A stretch of 64,000 nt of DNA, taken from positions 532,001 through 596,000 of the forward strand of contig NZ_FBXK01000001.1 in NCBI RefSeq assembly GCF_900013425.1, read 5' to 3'. A program made the position numbers and the translations under genes. How positions within the stretch are numbered: the stretch's first letter is position 1; each line of letters opens with the position of its first letter. The notes beneath the pieces were generated by a model that had not been told where the DNA came from, made no database searches, and saw nothing but the letters and a program-made list of their open reading frames with translations. Source of the stretch: Sphingobium sp. Z007 (GTDB lineage: Bacteria; Pseudomonadota; Alphaproteobacteria; Sphingomonadales; Sphingomonadaceae). Below, piece by piece: positions 1 through 8,791 of the stretch.

Positions 1-2
1 CG

Positions 3-1241
3 ACCTTCGATGCGCCGATCAACCTGATGGTCGGGGCGCTCTATCAAAAGACCAAGCGGACCTTCGACCAATATATCGTGCTGGCGGGCCTGACCAACAG
101 CGCGGCCGCGCCGGAGGACGAATATCTCGCCACGCGCAAGACCAGCTTCACCGATGGCGAGACGATCGCGGCGTTCGGGCAGGTGACGTGGAAGATATTG
201 CCCACGGTCGAGGTCGCGGGCGGCGTGCGTTATACGCATGAGACCAAGGACAGCTTCTTCACCCAGCCCTATAATAATCCGGGCCTGACCAGTATTTTCC
301 GGCCGCAGGACGACCCGGACGGGCTGGGCGTGGTGACGGCGAACCAAGTGTTCAACAATTGGTCGCCCGAAGCCACGATCACCTGGAAGCCAAGCGCTGA
401 CCTGCTGGTCTATGGCGCGTACAAGACCGCCTATAAATCGGGCGGCTTTTCCAATGGCGGCATCAACAGCAAGCTGTCCAGCGTGCCGTTCGACGACCTG
501 ACCTTCGACCCGGAAAAGGCGAGCGGGTTCGAAGCGGGGATCAAATCGACGCTGATGGACAATCAGTTGCGCCTGAACCTGGGCATCTACACCTATGGCT
601 ACAGCAATCTCCAGGTCGATTTCTTCAATTCGCCGATCTTCGCCTTCCAGACGCTGACGGCCGATGCCCGCACCAAGGGCGTGGAACTGGAGTTCGAATA
701 TGCCCCGCGCAGCGCGTCGGGCCTCAATCTCCATGGTTCGATCAACTATAACCGCGCGCGTTACACCGATTTCCCCGACGCGCCCTGCTATGCGGGGCAG
801 AGCCAGGCGGAAGGGTGCAATGTCGTCGTCGGCGCGGCCTTCCGCCAGAATCTGAAGGGCCAGCCCTTGTCGGTCGCGCCGGAATGGACCGGCACGCTGG
901 GGGCGTCCTATGACATGGTGCTGGCCAACGGCATGACGCTGGGCCTGAACGCAGACGCGCGCTACAGCGACTCCTATCTGGCGTCGGGCTTCGGCAGCCT
1001 GGATTCCAGGCAGGGCAGCTATGTCACGATCGACGCGGGCATGCGGTTGGGCACGGAGGATGAACGGTGGCAGATCGCGCTGATCGGCAAGAATCTGACC
1101 AACCGCTTCTATGTGACCGGCGCAGTGGATGGTCCCTCGACCGGCGGCGCGTCGGGCGGGCTGACATCTGCCCATGCCGACCAGCTGGGCTTCGGCACGC
1201 TGCCCCGGACCGTGATGCTACAGGTTTCGACCAAATTCTGA
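3..1241 (+). CDS. TonB-dependent receptor, C-terminal part (cut by window edge)
   Basis: Outer-membrane TonB-dependent receptor barrel. The frame is open from base 3, so the plug domain lies to the left of the window. The visible part shows alternating amphipathic beta strands with typical sphingomonad TBDR motifs: GGVRYTHETKD, a YGAYKTAYKSGGFSNGG strand, a KGVELEFEY strand, and a final strand ending LQVSTKF with the C-terminal Phe expected for Bam-dependent insertion. It is followed after 22 bases by a SnoaL-like gene on the same strand, and SDR and Rieske genes come next, so it probably imports the substrate of this catabolic block. The substrate cannot be read from the sequence. Confidence 0.93.
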   Translation, partial: TFDAPINLMVGALYQKTKRTFDQYIVLAGLTNSAAAPEDEYLATRKTSFTDGETIAAFGQVTWKILPTVEVAGGVRYTHETKDSFFTQPYNNPGLTSIFRPQDDPDGLGVVTANQVFNNWSPEATITWKPSADLLVYGAYKTAYKSGGFSNGGINSKLSSVPFDDLTFDPEKASGFEAGIKSTLMDNQLRLNLGIYTYGYSNLQVDFFNSPIFAFQTLTADARTKGVELEFEYAPRSASGLNLHGSINYNRARYTDFPDAPCYAGQSQAEGCNVVVGAAFRQNLKGQPLSVAPEWTGTLGASYDMVLANGMTLGLNADARYSDSYLASGFGSLDSRQGSYVTIDAGMRLGTEDERWQIALIGKNLTNRFYVTGAVDGPSTGGASGGLTSAHADQLGFGTLPRTVMLQVSTKF

Positions 1242-1263
1242 CGGGAACGCAAGGGAGACGAGC

Positions 1264-1683
1264 ATGGACGCCGAACGCTACGCGGCCCTCAAGGGTCAGA
1301 TCGACCATCTCTATTCCCTGACCGGCACCGGCCAGTGGGATAAGGTCGAGGCACTTCTGACCGACGACTTCAAGATCGTGGAGGCAGAAACGCTGCCCTT
1401 CGGCGGCGTCTATGAAGGCAAGGGCGCCTTGCAGGCGCTCTTCACCAAGGTCTTCGCCTTCTGGGAAGACCCGGCGCTGGATTATAAGGATATCGCGATA
1501 TCGGAGGATAATATCATCGTCCTCCTCTCCTTCCACGCGACGTCGCGCTTCAATGGCGAACGGCTGGAAATGCCCTTGTGCGAAGTATTCCACCTGCGCG
1601 ACGGCAAGTTCAGCGGCATCACCCCCTATTATTTCGATACGGCGGCGATCTGCCGCGCGACCGGCACGCCGGTCGATCGCTGA
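1264..1683 (+). CDS. SnoaL-like / NTF2-fold protein
   Basis: Small protein of 139 residues with the cone-shaped NTF2/SnoaL fold pattern: an N-terminal helix (residues 5-25, HLYSLTGTGQWDKVEALLTDD), then DFKIVEAETLPFGGVYEGKGAL and beta strands ending in LCEVFHLRDGKFSGITPYYFD. The family includes ketosteroid-isomerase-like and polyketide-cyclase-like enzymes and non-catalytic relatives. The ATG is preceded by a good AAGGGAG ribosome site. It sits directly behind the TBDR and ahead of an SDR, which suggests a small isomerase or cyclase step in the same pathway. The reaction is not known. Three other SnoaL-like genes follow in this block. Confidence 0.8.
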   Translation: MDAERYAALKGQIDHLYSLTGTGQWDKVEALLTDDFKIVEAETLPFGGVYEGKGALQALFTKVFAFWEDPALDYKDIAISEDNIIVLLSFHATSRFNGERLEMPLCEVFHLRDGKFSGITPYYFDTAAICRATGTPVDR

Positions 1684-1784
1684 CATCCCATGCGCCGCCT
1701 GCCATTTATAGCAGGCGGCAAAGGGCTTGCACCTTGCCATGATGGCCGCAAACAGGCGTAATCGGGCGAGAGGATGATGAGCAT

Positions 1785-2564
1785 ATGAGCAATTTGGCGG
1801 GCAAGGTGGCACTGGTCACCGGCGGGACGTCGGGCATTGGCAAGGCGACGGTGGAGCGCCTGTCCGCAGACGGCGCCCACGTGATCTTCACCGGATCGAA
1901 CGAAGCCGCCGCTGCCGCGATCACCGCCGCGACCGGCGCCACTTTCCTCAAGAGCCGGGTGCAGGAGCCGGCCGACTGGGCGCGGTTCGATGCGCTGGTC
2001 CGTGCGGATTTCGGTCGGCTCGACATCGCCTTCGCCAATGCCGGCATGGAACGCGGCGACAGCAGCGTCGAACATATCGCGCTCGACGCGTGGAACGGCC
2101 TGCTGGACGTCAACCTGACCGGCGTGATGCTGACCGCGCAGGCCGCCGTCCGGTTGATGCGCGACAATCCGGGCGGGGCGACCGGGTCGATCATCGTCAA
2201 CAGTTCGATGAGCGCGCATAAGGTGATGGGCAATTTCGTCGCCTATTCGACCACCAAGGGCGCGGTGCTGGCGCTGTCGAAATCGGTCGCCATGCATTGC
2301 GCGAATGAGGGGATGAAAATCCGCTGCAACGCGATCCTGCCCGGCGTCGTGCAGACCGACATGATCCAGGCGATCATCGACAAGTCGCCCGACAGCGCCG
2401 CGGCGCTGGCTGCCTATCAGGGCATGTCCCCGCTGCGCCGGATGGCCCAGGTGGAGGAGGTCGCGGCGCTGGTGTCCTTCCTGGCGTCGGACGAAGCCGC
2501 GTTCATCTCCGGCGCGGAATATGCGATCGACGGCGCATCGACGGCCGGGATGATGGGGGTTTAG
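1785..2564 (+). CDS. SDR family NAD(P)-dependent oxidoreductase
   Basis: Classical short-chain dehydrogenase of 259 residues. The Rossmann glycine motif TGGTSGIGKA is near residue 13, the NAG motif appears as FANAGME near residue 85, the catalytic Ser lies in VNSSMS, and the YxxxK pair is YSTTKGA near residue 155. The C-terminal FLASDEAAFISGAEYAIDGA is the usual SDR end. It would oxidise or reduce a hydroxyl or ketone with NAD(P)H in the cytoplasm. It follows the TBDR and SnoaL genes on the same strand. Its stop codon TAG is the first three bases of a TAGAGCG heptamer that also bounds the repeat near 3805. Confidence 0.9.
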   Translation: MSNLAGKVALVTGGTSGIGKATVERLSADGAHVIFTGSNEAAAAAITAATGATFLKSRVQEPADWARFDALVRADFGRLDIAFANAGMERGDSSVEHIALDAWNGLLDVNLTGVMLTAQAAVRLMRDNPGGATGSIIVNSSMSAHKVMGNFVAYSTTKGAVLALSKSVAMHCANEGMKIRCNAILPGVVQTDMIQAIIDKSPDSAAALAAYQGMSPLRRMAQVEEVAALVSFLASDEAAFISGAEYAIDGASTAGMMGV

Positions 2565-2580
2565 AGCGCGAACTTCCGGC

Positions 2581-2601
2581 CGCTCCCGCCCCGCAGGAGC
2601 G
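2581..2601. terminator. Hairpin between convergent genes
   Basis: The inverted repeat CGCTCC/GGAGCG has a 9-base loop and lies in the 44-base gap between the convergent SDR and Rieske genes. It has no T-tract, so it is only a candidate bidirectional transcription end. Confidence 0.3.
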
Positions 2602-2608
2602 CCAACCC

Positions 2609-3787
2609 TCAGAGGATCGGCGGCACCTTCGCCGGATCGTCGCTCAGATAATAGTCGATATAGCGGTGGAAATATTGGTTGCCGCGCTCGTTGCGGCCAA
2701 AGGTTACGTTGGGCCGTGCGCCCGACTCCATCCCCTTTTGCACCTGTAGCCCCACGCCATAATCCTCCACGTCCACCACGTCGCGCAGCCAGTCCATCAT
2801 GCCCTCGATCGCGGCGGCGTCCGCCTCGTCCTTCGGGCCATGGCGGCGGATGAACAGCAGGTTGGTCATATTCTTGTCCGGCGTCGGACCGGGGATCAAT
2901 TGTGCGACCTGGGTGATTTCAGGCGCGAAGAAGATGCTGACATTGGGGAAGATGGTGCGCACGAAGTCATAGCCTTCATTTTCATGTTCGCCCCATGTCT
3001 CGCGCGGCAGCGCGCCCAGCGCTTCCTTGATGCGGACCTGGGGATAGCCCACGCGCAGATGCGGGCCATAGGCGGTGAAGCTCATGATATTGCTGAAGGT
3101 GCGCGGATGGATGGTTTCGGGATGGGCCGCCGCGAAATGATAGCCCTCCAGATAGCCGTCATAGGCGATCTTCCAGTTCGCGCCATAGATGCGGCGCGAC
3201 CCGCAAAAATGCCATTGATCCAGCTGATAGGCGTTGAGGTCGTCCAGCATCCCGCCCAGATGCTTGCCGATGTCCATGTCGGCGGCGGGGTCCAGGCTGA
3301 CCCAGATGATGCCGCCGGCTTCCACGCAGGGCAGGGTCGTGAGATTATGGTCCTCCTTGCAGATCGGACCGAACTTGCCGGGTTCGGCGACGCCGATCAG
3401 CTTGCCGTCATTGGCGAAGGTCCAGGCGTGATAGGGGCAGGAAAAGCGCTTGGCGTTGCCATGGCCCTCTGGCTTGAGGATCATGCCGCGATGTGAGCAG
3501 ACATTATACATTGCCGCGACCGAACCGTCGGTCCTGCGCGTGATGAGGATGGGCTTTCCCATCAGGTCCATCGCCTTGTAATCGCCCGGATTGGGCATTT
3601 CGGCGGTCAATGCGGCGAGCAGCGGCAGTTTCAGGAATATCTCCGCCATTTCCCGGTCGAACCAGGCCGGGTCGGTATAGGCGGCGGCGGGCACGGCCAT
3701 GGTTTCGGGCGCGCAGTCGGTCGTGCCGGTCTCAACAAAGTCCAGCATCCGGGCAGCTTCGTTGCCGATGATGTCATGATAGCCCAT
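2609..3787 (-). CDS. Rieske-type aromatic ring-hydroxylating oxygenase, alpha subunit
   Basis: Oxygenase component of 392 residues that would add oxygen to an aromatic or related ring using electrons from a separate reductase. The Rieske [2Fe-2S] ligands are visible as CSHRG (C97, H99) and SCPYHAW (C117, H120). The mononuclear iron site is in the YLEGYHFAAAHPE segment around residues 210-225, following the NWKIAYD motif typical of the alpha-subunit catalytic domain. The length suits a homo-oligomeric alpha-only enzyme. No beta subunit, ferredoxin or reductase gene is adjacent, so the electron donors must be encoded elsewhere. It is convergent with the SDR gene and separated from the downstream MDR gene by a palindromic repeat. 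AGGAG lies about 13 bases upstream of the ATG. Confidence 0.93.
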   Translation of the reverse strand: MGYHDIIGNEAARMLDFVETGTTDCAPETMAVPAAAYTDPAWFDREMAEIFLKLPLLAALTAEMPNPGDYKAMDLMGKPILITRRTDGSVAAMYNVCSHRGMILKPEGHGNAKRFSCPYHAWTFANDGKLIGVAEPGKFGPICKEDHNLTTLPCVEAGGIIWVSLDPAADMDIGKHLGGMLDDLNAYQLDQWHFCGSRRIYGANWKIAYDGYLEGYHFAAAHPETIHPRTFSNIMSFTAYGPHLRVGYPQVRIKEALGALPRETWGEHENEGYDFVRTIFPNVSIFFAPEITQVAQLIPGPTPDKNMTNLLFIRRHGPKDEADAAAIEGMMDWLRDVVDVEDYGVGLQVQKGMESGARPNVTFGRNERGNQYFHRYIDYYLSDDPAKVPPIL

Positions 3788-3804
3788 GGTCGCGTCTTTC
3801 TCCT

Positions 3805-3905
3805 TAGAGCGATTTCAAATCAAACGGTATCGTTTGATGACTTGGAAATCGCGTCAACAACAAACTAAAGCGGCCGATCCGGCTTAGCCGGGCCATACCG
3901 CTCTA
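3805..3905. repeat. Palindromic intergenic element (MITE/REP-like)
   Basis: About 100 bases bounded by inverted heptamers TAGAGCG (3805-3811) and CGCTCTA (3899-3905). Inside lies a nested palindrome: GCGATTTC (3809-3816) pairs with GAAATCGC (3845-3852), and CAAACG (3821-3826) pairs with CGTTTG (3831-3836). The right end supplies the TAG stop codon of the neighbouring MDR gene. It carries no coding capacity. The structure resembles small non-autonomous intergenic repeats, but copy number cannot be judged from this window. Confidence 0.6.
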
Positions 3906-4916
3906 GGGCAGGCAGACGACGGTTTTCCCCGTCGTCCTGCCGCTCATCAATCGTATGAGGGCATTCGGCGCGCCGTCCAGCCCATAGGTCACATTTTCCA
4001 GCGGGCGCAGGTCGCCAGCCTTCACCCATGCCCCGATACGCGATTGCGCCTCGGCCAGATACTCTGGATGCTCATAGGTCAGGAATCCCTGCATCGTCGC
4101 GCGTTTGACCAGCACCTGCCAAAGGTTGCGGATCGGATAGGGTTCGTCGGCATGATTATAGTTTGCGATCATGCCGCACACGACCACCCGGCCGTGATCG
4201 GCCAGATGAGGCAGGACGCCATCCAATATCTCACCCCCTACATTGTCGAAATAGACGTCAATCCCCTGCGGCGCAGCGGCGGCTATCTTCTCGTCCAGCG
4301 TGCCGGGCGCATTATAATCGATGACCGCGTCAAAGCCCAGATCGCGGCACAACGCGACCTTGCCGGGCGAACTGGTGATGCCGATCGTGCGGCACCCGGA
4401 CAGGCGCGCGATCTGTCCGGCGACATTGCCGACCGCGCCCGCCGCCGCGCTGATCGCGACGGTATCGCCCGGCTTGATCCGCCCGATCGCGAACAGCCCG
4501 ACATAGGCGGTCAGGCCCGACGGGCCGAGCGTGCCCATATAGAGCGACAGCGCGTCCCGATCAGGGCAGTCGCATTTTTCCAGGCCCAGCGCGTCGGCGG
4601 CCAGCAGGCTATATTCCTCCCATCCCGCCAGCGCCCGGACGATGTCGCCTGCTGAAAAGCCCGTCAGACGGCTCTCCACCACTTCGCCCAGAGCCATGCC
4701 GCGGATGGTTTCGCCGATCGCCAGGGGCGGCAGATAGCTGGGCCGGTCGTCCATGAAGCCCCGGATGGCCGCATCGATCGCGAACACCCGGTTGCGGACC
4801 AGCATCGTGCCCTCCGCCACCACGGGCAGCGGCGCTTGCGCCAACGCGAAGTCGCCCGCCTGCGGCAGGCCTTCGGGACGGCGGGCCAGCGTGATGGTGC
4901 GATGCGTGCCGGTCAT
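3903..4916 (-). CDS. Zinc-independent MDR family NADP-dependent oxidoreductase
   Basis: Medium-chain dehydrogenase/reductase of 337 residues in the prostaglandin/curcumin reductase-like group that reduces conjugated C=C bonds with NADPH. The cofactor-binding motif AAAGAVGNVAGQIA lies near residue 150, followed by GYxG-type strand SGCRTIGITSS and the PTGR-like FDNVGGEILD. No structural or catalytic zinc cysteines are seen. I start at the ATG at 4916, not an upstream one, because AGGAG sits 6 bases before it and the protein then begins TGTHRTITLARRPEG as in the family. Two paralogues lie in the same block (8791-9780 and 10261-11271). It is divergent from the second Rieske gene. Confidence 0.9.
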   Translation of the reverse strand: MTGTHRTITLARRPEGLPQAGDFALAQAPLPVVAEGTMLVRNRVFAIDAAIRGFMDDRPSYLPPLAIGETIRGMALGEVVESRLTGFSAGDIVRALAGWEEYSLLAADALGLEKCDCPDRDALSLYMGTLGPSGLTAYVGLFAIGRIKPGDTVAISAAAGAVGNVAGQIARLSGCRTIGITSSPGKVALCRDLGFDAVIDYNAPGTLDEKIAAAAPQGIDVYFDNVGGEILDGVLPHLADHGRVVVCGMIANYNHADEPYPIRNLWQVLVKRATMQGFLTYEHPEYLAEAQSRIGAWVKAGDLRPLENVTYGLDGAPNALIRLMSGRTTGKTVVCLP

Positions 4917-4983
4917 AACTCTCCTAAGCGCCGGTCGTGGCCGACGAGAAGGATGATAGAGCGTGCGGGGTTGGCGCTTCCCT

Positions 4984-4994
4984 GTGATTATCAC
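4984..4994. promoter_or_regulatory. Palindrome in divergent promoter region
   Basis: GTGATTATCAC is a perfect 11-base palindrome in the 179-base gap between the divergent MDR and Rieske genes. The location fits an operator serving both promoters. No regulator gene is adjacent and the assignment is inference from position and symmetry only. Confidence 0.3.
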
Positions 4995-5095
4995 TAGGTC
5001 AACCCATCAACGCCTTGGATCGCCTGACGCAATCCATAGGTCATAAAGCGCCGGACTTTCGATAGGTTGGGTGAAGGAAGAGGAGATTCGAGACC

Positions 5096-6523
5096 ATGGC
5101 CGACGCCGATCCCCAGATCAAAGCCCCGCCACAGATCAAGGGAGAGCCGCTGCCGCGTTGTCCGGGGCCGTCCTATCGCGACCTGGCGCTGGCCGACACC
5201 AATGAAGTGCCGGAATATCTCTATCAGGATGTCTATGAAAATCTGGGGTCCGATCCGATCCCCGCGTCACGCTATACCGACCCGGCCTTTTTCGAGCTGG
5301 AAAAGCAGAAAATGTGGCCCAAGGTCTGGCAATTTGCCGCCCGCGAAGAAGAATTGCCGGAACCAGGCGACTATGCGGTGTATGAGAATGTCGGCAAATC
5401 CTTCATCCTCGTGCGGCAAGACGATATGTCCGTCCGCGCCTTCTACAATGTCTGCCTGCATCGCGGCCGCAAGCTGAAGCTGGAAAGCGGCTGGGCGGGC
5501 GAACTGCAATGCCCCTTCCATGGCTTTACCTGGAATATGGACGGGTCGATGAAGCAGATCCCGTGCCGCTGGGATTTTGCGCATCTGTCGGACGATCAGA
5601 TGGCGTTGCCCGAAGTGTCGGTCGGCCGCTGGGGCGGCTATATCTTCATTCGGGAAGCCGCCGAAGGGCCGACGATCGAAGAGTTCCTCGCCCCGCTACC
5701 GGAGCATTTCCAGCGCTGGAAGCATGAGGAATGCACGACCGTCATCTGGGTCGGAAAGGTGGTGCCGGCCAACTGGAAGGTGGTGATGGAGGCTTTCATG
5801 GAAAGCTGGCACACCGTTGTCACTCACCCCCAATTGCTGCCGTTCACGGGCGACGCCAATTCATCCTACAATATCTATGGCGACTATACGAACCTGACGG
5901 TCACGCCCTTTGGCACCATGTCGCCCCATATCGATCCCGACGGCAAGCCGCAGCAATGGATCGTGGACGAGTTCGTGAAATATAATGGCCGATCGTCCGA
6001 CAATTATGAGGAGCAGCCCGAAGGCGGCTATAACGTCAAAGTGCCCGACGGCGTTACGGCGCGCGCAGCGTTGGGCGCCAGCCTGCGCGAAACGACCAGC
6101 AAGATGTTCGGACAGGACATCAGCTTTGCGTCCGATAGCGAGATGATGGACGCGCTGCTCTACAATGTCTTTCCCAATTACAGCCCCTGGGCCGGGTTCC
6201 AGCCCAATATCGTCTATCGCTGGCGGCCCTGGCATGATGTCGATCATTGCCTGATGGAAGTACGCATCCTCACCCGCACGCCGCCCGGCGAAACCCCGCC
6301 CAAATGCCCGCCGATGCATTTCCTGACCGACGCCCAAAAATGGACCGAAGCGGCGGAGATCGGCATTTTGGGCGATGTGTTCGAACAGGATATGGAAAAT
6401 CTGCCCTTCGTGCAGCAGGGCCTGAAAAGCTCCGCCAATGGGCAGGTGCAACTGGCCAATTATCAGGAAATCCAGATTCGCCAGTTCCAAAATACGTTGA
6501 TGAAATTCATCGACGCAGAATGA
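5096..6523 (+). CDS. Rieske-type aromatic ring-hydroxylating oxygenase, alpha subunit
   Basis: Second oxygenase alpha subunit, 475 residues, longer than the first. Rieske ligands are CLHRG (C120, H122) and QCPFHGFTW (C139, H142). The catalytic-domain motif NWKVVMEAFMESWHTVVTHP supplies the mononuclear iron histidines around residues 225-245. The start is supported by AGAGGAGA upstream. Its TGA overlaps the ATG of the kinase-like gene, so it is translationally coupled to a kinase/acyl-CoA dehydrogenase/MDR set. This suggests that its product, or a chain released from it, is handled as a CoA thioester. No beta subunit or electron-transfer gene is next to it. Confidence 0.93.
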   Translation: MADADPQIKAPPQIKGEPLPRCPGPSYRDLALADTNEVPEYLYQDVYENLGSDPIPASRYTDPAFFELEKQKMWPKVWQFAAREEELPEPGDYAVYENVGKSFILVRQDDMSVRAFYNVCLHRGRKLKLESGWAGELQCPFHGFTWNMDGSMKQIPCRWDFAHLSDDQMALPEVSVGRWGGYIFIREAAEGPTIEEFLAPLPEHFQRWKHEECTTVIWVGKVVPANWKVVMEAFMESWHTVVTHPQLLPFTGDANSSYNIYGDYTNLTVTPFGTMSPHIDPDGKPQQWIVDEFVKYNGRSSDNYEEQPEGGYNVKVPDGVTARAALGASLRETTSKMFGQDISFASDSEMMDALLYNVFPNYSPWAGFQPNIVYRWRPWHDVDHCLMEVRILTRTPPGETPPKCPPMHFLTDAQKWTEAAEIGILGDVFEQDMENLPFVQQGLKSSANGQVQLANYQEIQIRQFQNTLMKFIDAE

Positions 6524-7593
6524 TGATGGAGAGCAGCGCGCAGCAGCGCTTCGCCGGATCGGGCGCGATCCGCGAAGGGCATGGATTCGATATGGACCGA
6601 CTGGCTGCCTGGATGGCGGACCATGTGGAGGGTTTTGCCGGGCCGCTGACGGCGGAACAGTTCAAGGGCGGCCAATCCAACCCGACCTACAAGCTGACCA
6701 CGCCGACGCGCCCATATGTCATGCGCCGCAAGCCGCCGGGCCAGTTGCTCAAGGGCGCGCACGCGATCGAACGGGAATATCGCGTAATCCGCGCCTTGGA
6801 GGCCGCGGGCTTTCCGGTCGCCAAAGCCTATGCCCTGTGTGACGACGACACCATCGTCGGCACCGCCTTCTACCTGATGGAAATGGTGGAAGGGCGCATT
6901 TTCTGGGATTCGACATTGCCCGGCCTGACGTCGGAGGAGCGGCCGCTCTATTTCGACGCGATGAATGCCACGATCGCCCAGTTGCACGGCTTTGCCCCTG
7001 ACGCGATCGGCCTTGGCGATTATGGACGGCCCGGCAATTATTTCGAACGCCAGATTGCGCGCTGGTCGCGCCAATATGGCGAGGATGGCGAAGCCGGGCG
7101 ACTGGACGATATGGACTGGCTGGTCGACTGGCTGCCGACCAACATTCCGGCAGGCGACGAAAGCAGCGTGGTGCACGGCGACTTTCGCGCCGACAATATG
7201 ATCTGGCACGCGACCGAGCCGAAGATATTGGCGGTGCTGGACTGGGAACTGTCGACGCTCGGCCATCCGCTCGCCGATTTTACCTATCATCTGATGATGT
7301 ACCATCTGCCGCCCCATATCATTGGCGGCTTCAAGGGCGCGGATCTCGTTGCCCTCAACATCCCGCGCCAGGACGACTATGTCGCGGCCTATTGTGCCCG
7401 AACAGGCAGAGGCGGGATTGACGATCTGTCCTTCTACCTTGCGTTCAACATGTTCCGCTTCGCTGCGATCATTCACGGCATCAAAGGGCGGATGGCGCGC
7501 GGGACGGCCGCCTCACCCGAAGCCGCCAGTCTGGTCGACACGCTGCCCGAACTCGCCAGCCTGGCTCGCGCCATGGCCGCCCGAAAGGACTGA
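6520..7593 (+). CDS. APH-fold phosphotransferase (ACAD10/11 kinase-like)
   Basis: Aminoglycoside-phosphotransferase-fold protein of about 357 residues. It shows GGQSNPTYKL (nucleotide loop), YVMRRKPPGQLL with the ATP-binding Lys region, the catalytic-loop VVHGDFRADNMIW and the metal-binding LAVLDWELSTLGHPLADF. This is the pattern of the kinase domain fused to an acyl-CoA dehydrogenase in eukaryotic ACAD10/ACAD11; here the dehydrogenase is the next gene, 7 bases downstream. In that family a hydroxyacyl-CoA is phosphorylated and then loses phosphate. Three consecutive ATGs (6520, 6523, 6526) overlap the stop of the Rieske gene, so the exact start is ambiguous. Confidence 0.88.
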   Translation: MMMESSAQQRFAGSGAIREGHGFDMDRLAAWMADHVEGFAGPLTAEQFKGGQSNPTYKLTTPTRPYVMRRKPPGQLLKGAHAIEREYRVIRALEAAGFPVAKAYALCDDDTIVGTAFYLMEMVEGRIFWDSTLPGLTSEERPLYFDAMNATIAQLHGFAPDAIGLGDYGRPGNYFERQIARWSRQYGEDGEAGRLDDMDWLVDWLPTNIPAGDESSVVHGDFRADNMIWHATEPKILAVLDWELSTLGHPLADFTYHLMMYHLPPHIIGGFKGADLVALNIPRQDDYVAAYCARTGRGGIDDLSFYLAFNMFRFAAIIHGIKGRMARGTAASPEAASLVDTLPELASLARAMAARKD

Positions 7594-7600
7594 ATTGCCC

Positions 7601-8791
7601 ATGATTACCGCTCCTCATTCCGCGCCGACCCAGCGTGCCGCCGATCTGGCCGCGCGGGTCGAACGCTTCGTGCGCGACGTTATCATCCCCTATGAAAAAG
7701 ACCCGCGTCAGGACGCCCATGGTCCGATGGAGGAGCTGGTCGCCGAAATGCGCGGCAAGGCGCGCGCCGCCGGGCTGATGACGCCCCATGTCCTGCCCGA
7801 TGGCGGGCATCTGACCCATCGCGAAACCGCGCTGGTGCTCAAGACGTCGGGCCTGTCCATCCTTGGTCCGACCGCGCTCAACACCGCCGCCCCGGACGAG
7901 GGGAACATGTATCTGATCGGCAAGGTCGGCACGCAGGCGCAAAAGGATCATTTCCTTGCCCCCATGCACCGCGGCGAAGCGCGGTCCGCCTTCTTCATGA
8001 CCGAACCGGCCGAGGATGGCGGTGCCGGGGCCGACCCGTCGATGATGCAGACGCGCGCAGTGCAGGACGGCAACCATTGGGTGATCAACGGGCGCAAAGC
8101 GTTCATTACCGGGGCGAAGGGCGCGAAGGTCGGCATCGTCATGGCCAATAGCGGTACGGCGGAAAAGATGGCGGCGACCATGTTCCTGGTCGACCTGCCC
8201 GATCCGGCGATCCGTATCGAGCGAGTGATGGACACGCTAGACGGCTCGATGCCCGGCGGCCATTCCGTGATCGCGATCGACAATCTGCGCGTGTCGCCGG
8301 ACCAGGTGCTGGGCGAGCTGCACAAGGGCTTCGAATATGCGCAAATCCGCCTCAGCCCCGCGCGGCTCACCCATTGTATGCGCTGGCTGGGCGCGTGCAT
8401 CCGCGCGCAGGAGATTGCGTCCGCCTATGCCTGCAAGCGCCATGCTTTCGGCAAGCCGCTGATCGATCATGAGGGTGTCGGCTTTCCGCTGGCGGAAAAC
8501 CTCATCGACCTGAAGCAATGCGAACTCATCATCGACTGGTGTGCCGATGTCCTGGACAGCGGCGAACTGGGCACCACCGAAAGCTCGATGGCCAAGGTCG
8601 CGGTGTCCGAAGCGCTGTTCCGCGTCGCTGATCGCTGCATCCAGGTAATGGGCGGCACCGGCGTCACGCAGGACACGATGGTCGAGCAAGTGTTCCGCGA
8701 AATCCGCGCCTTTCGCATCTATGACGGCCCGACCGAGGTCCATAAATGGAGCCTCGCCAAGAAGATCAAGCGCGCGAACGCAGGGCATTGA
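7601..8791 (+). CDS. Acyl-CoA dehydrogenase (ACAD10/11-like)
   Basis: FAD-dependent acyl-CoA dehydrogenase of 396 residues. The central FAD/substrate segment reads MTEPAEDGGAGADPSMMQT near residue 125, followed by WVINGRKAFITGA. The C-terminal helices contain ACKRHAFGKPL, VMGGTGVTQDTMVEQVFRE and the end IYDGPTEVHKWSLAKKI, whose DGP-EVH form is characteristic of the ACAD10/11 branch. It probably acts with the preceding kinase-like protein on a hydroxyacyl-CoA. The ATG at 7601 is 7 bases after the kinase stop, and the stop overlaps the start of the MDR gene, indicating an operon of at least four genes from 5096. Confidence 0.92.
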   Translation: MITAPHSAPTQRAADLAARVERFVRDVIIPYEKDPRQDAHGPMEELVAEMRGKARAAGLMTPHVLPDGGHLTHRETALVLKTSGLSILGPTALNTAAPDEGNMYLIGKVGTQAQKDHFLAPMHRGEARSAFFMTEPAEDGGAGADPSMMQTRAVQDGNHWVINGRKAFITGAKGAKVGIVMANSGTAEKMAATMFLVDLPDPAIRIERVMDTLDGSMPGGHSVIAIDNLRVSPDQVLGELHKGFEYAQIRLSPARLTHCMRWLGACIRAQEIASAYACKRHAFGKPLIDHEGVGFPLAENLIDLKQCELIIDWCADVLDSGELGTTESSMAKVAVSEALFRVADRCIQVMGGTGVTQDTMVEQVFREIRAFRIYDGPTEVHKWSLAKKIKRANAGH

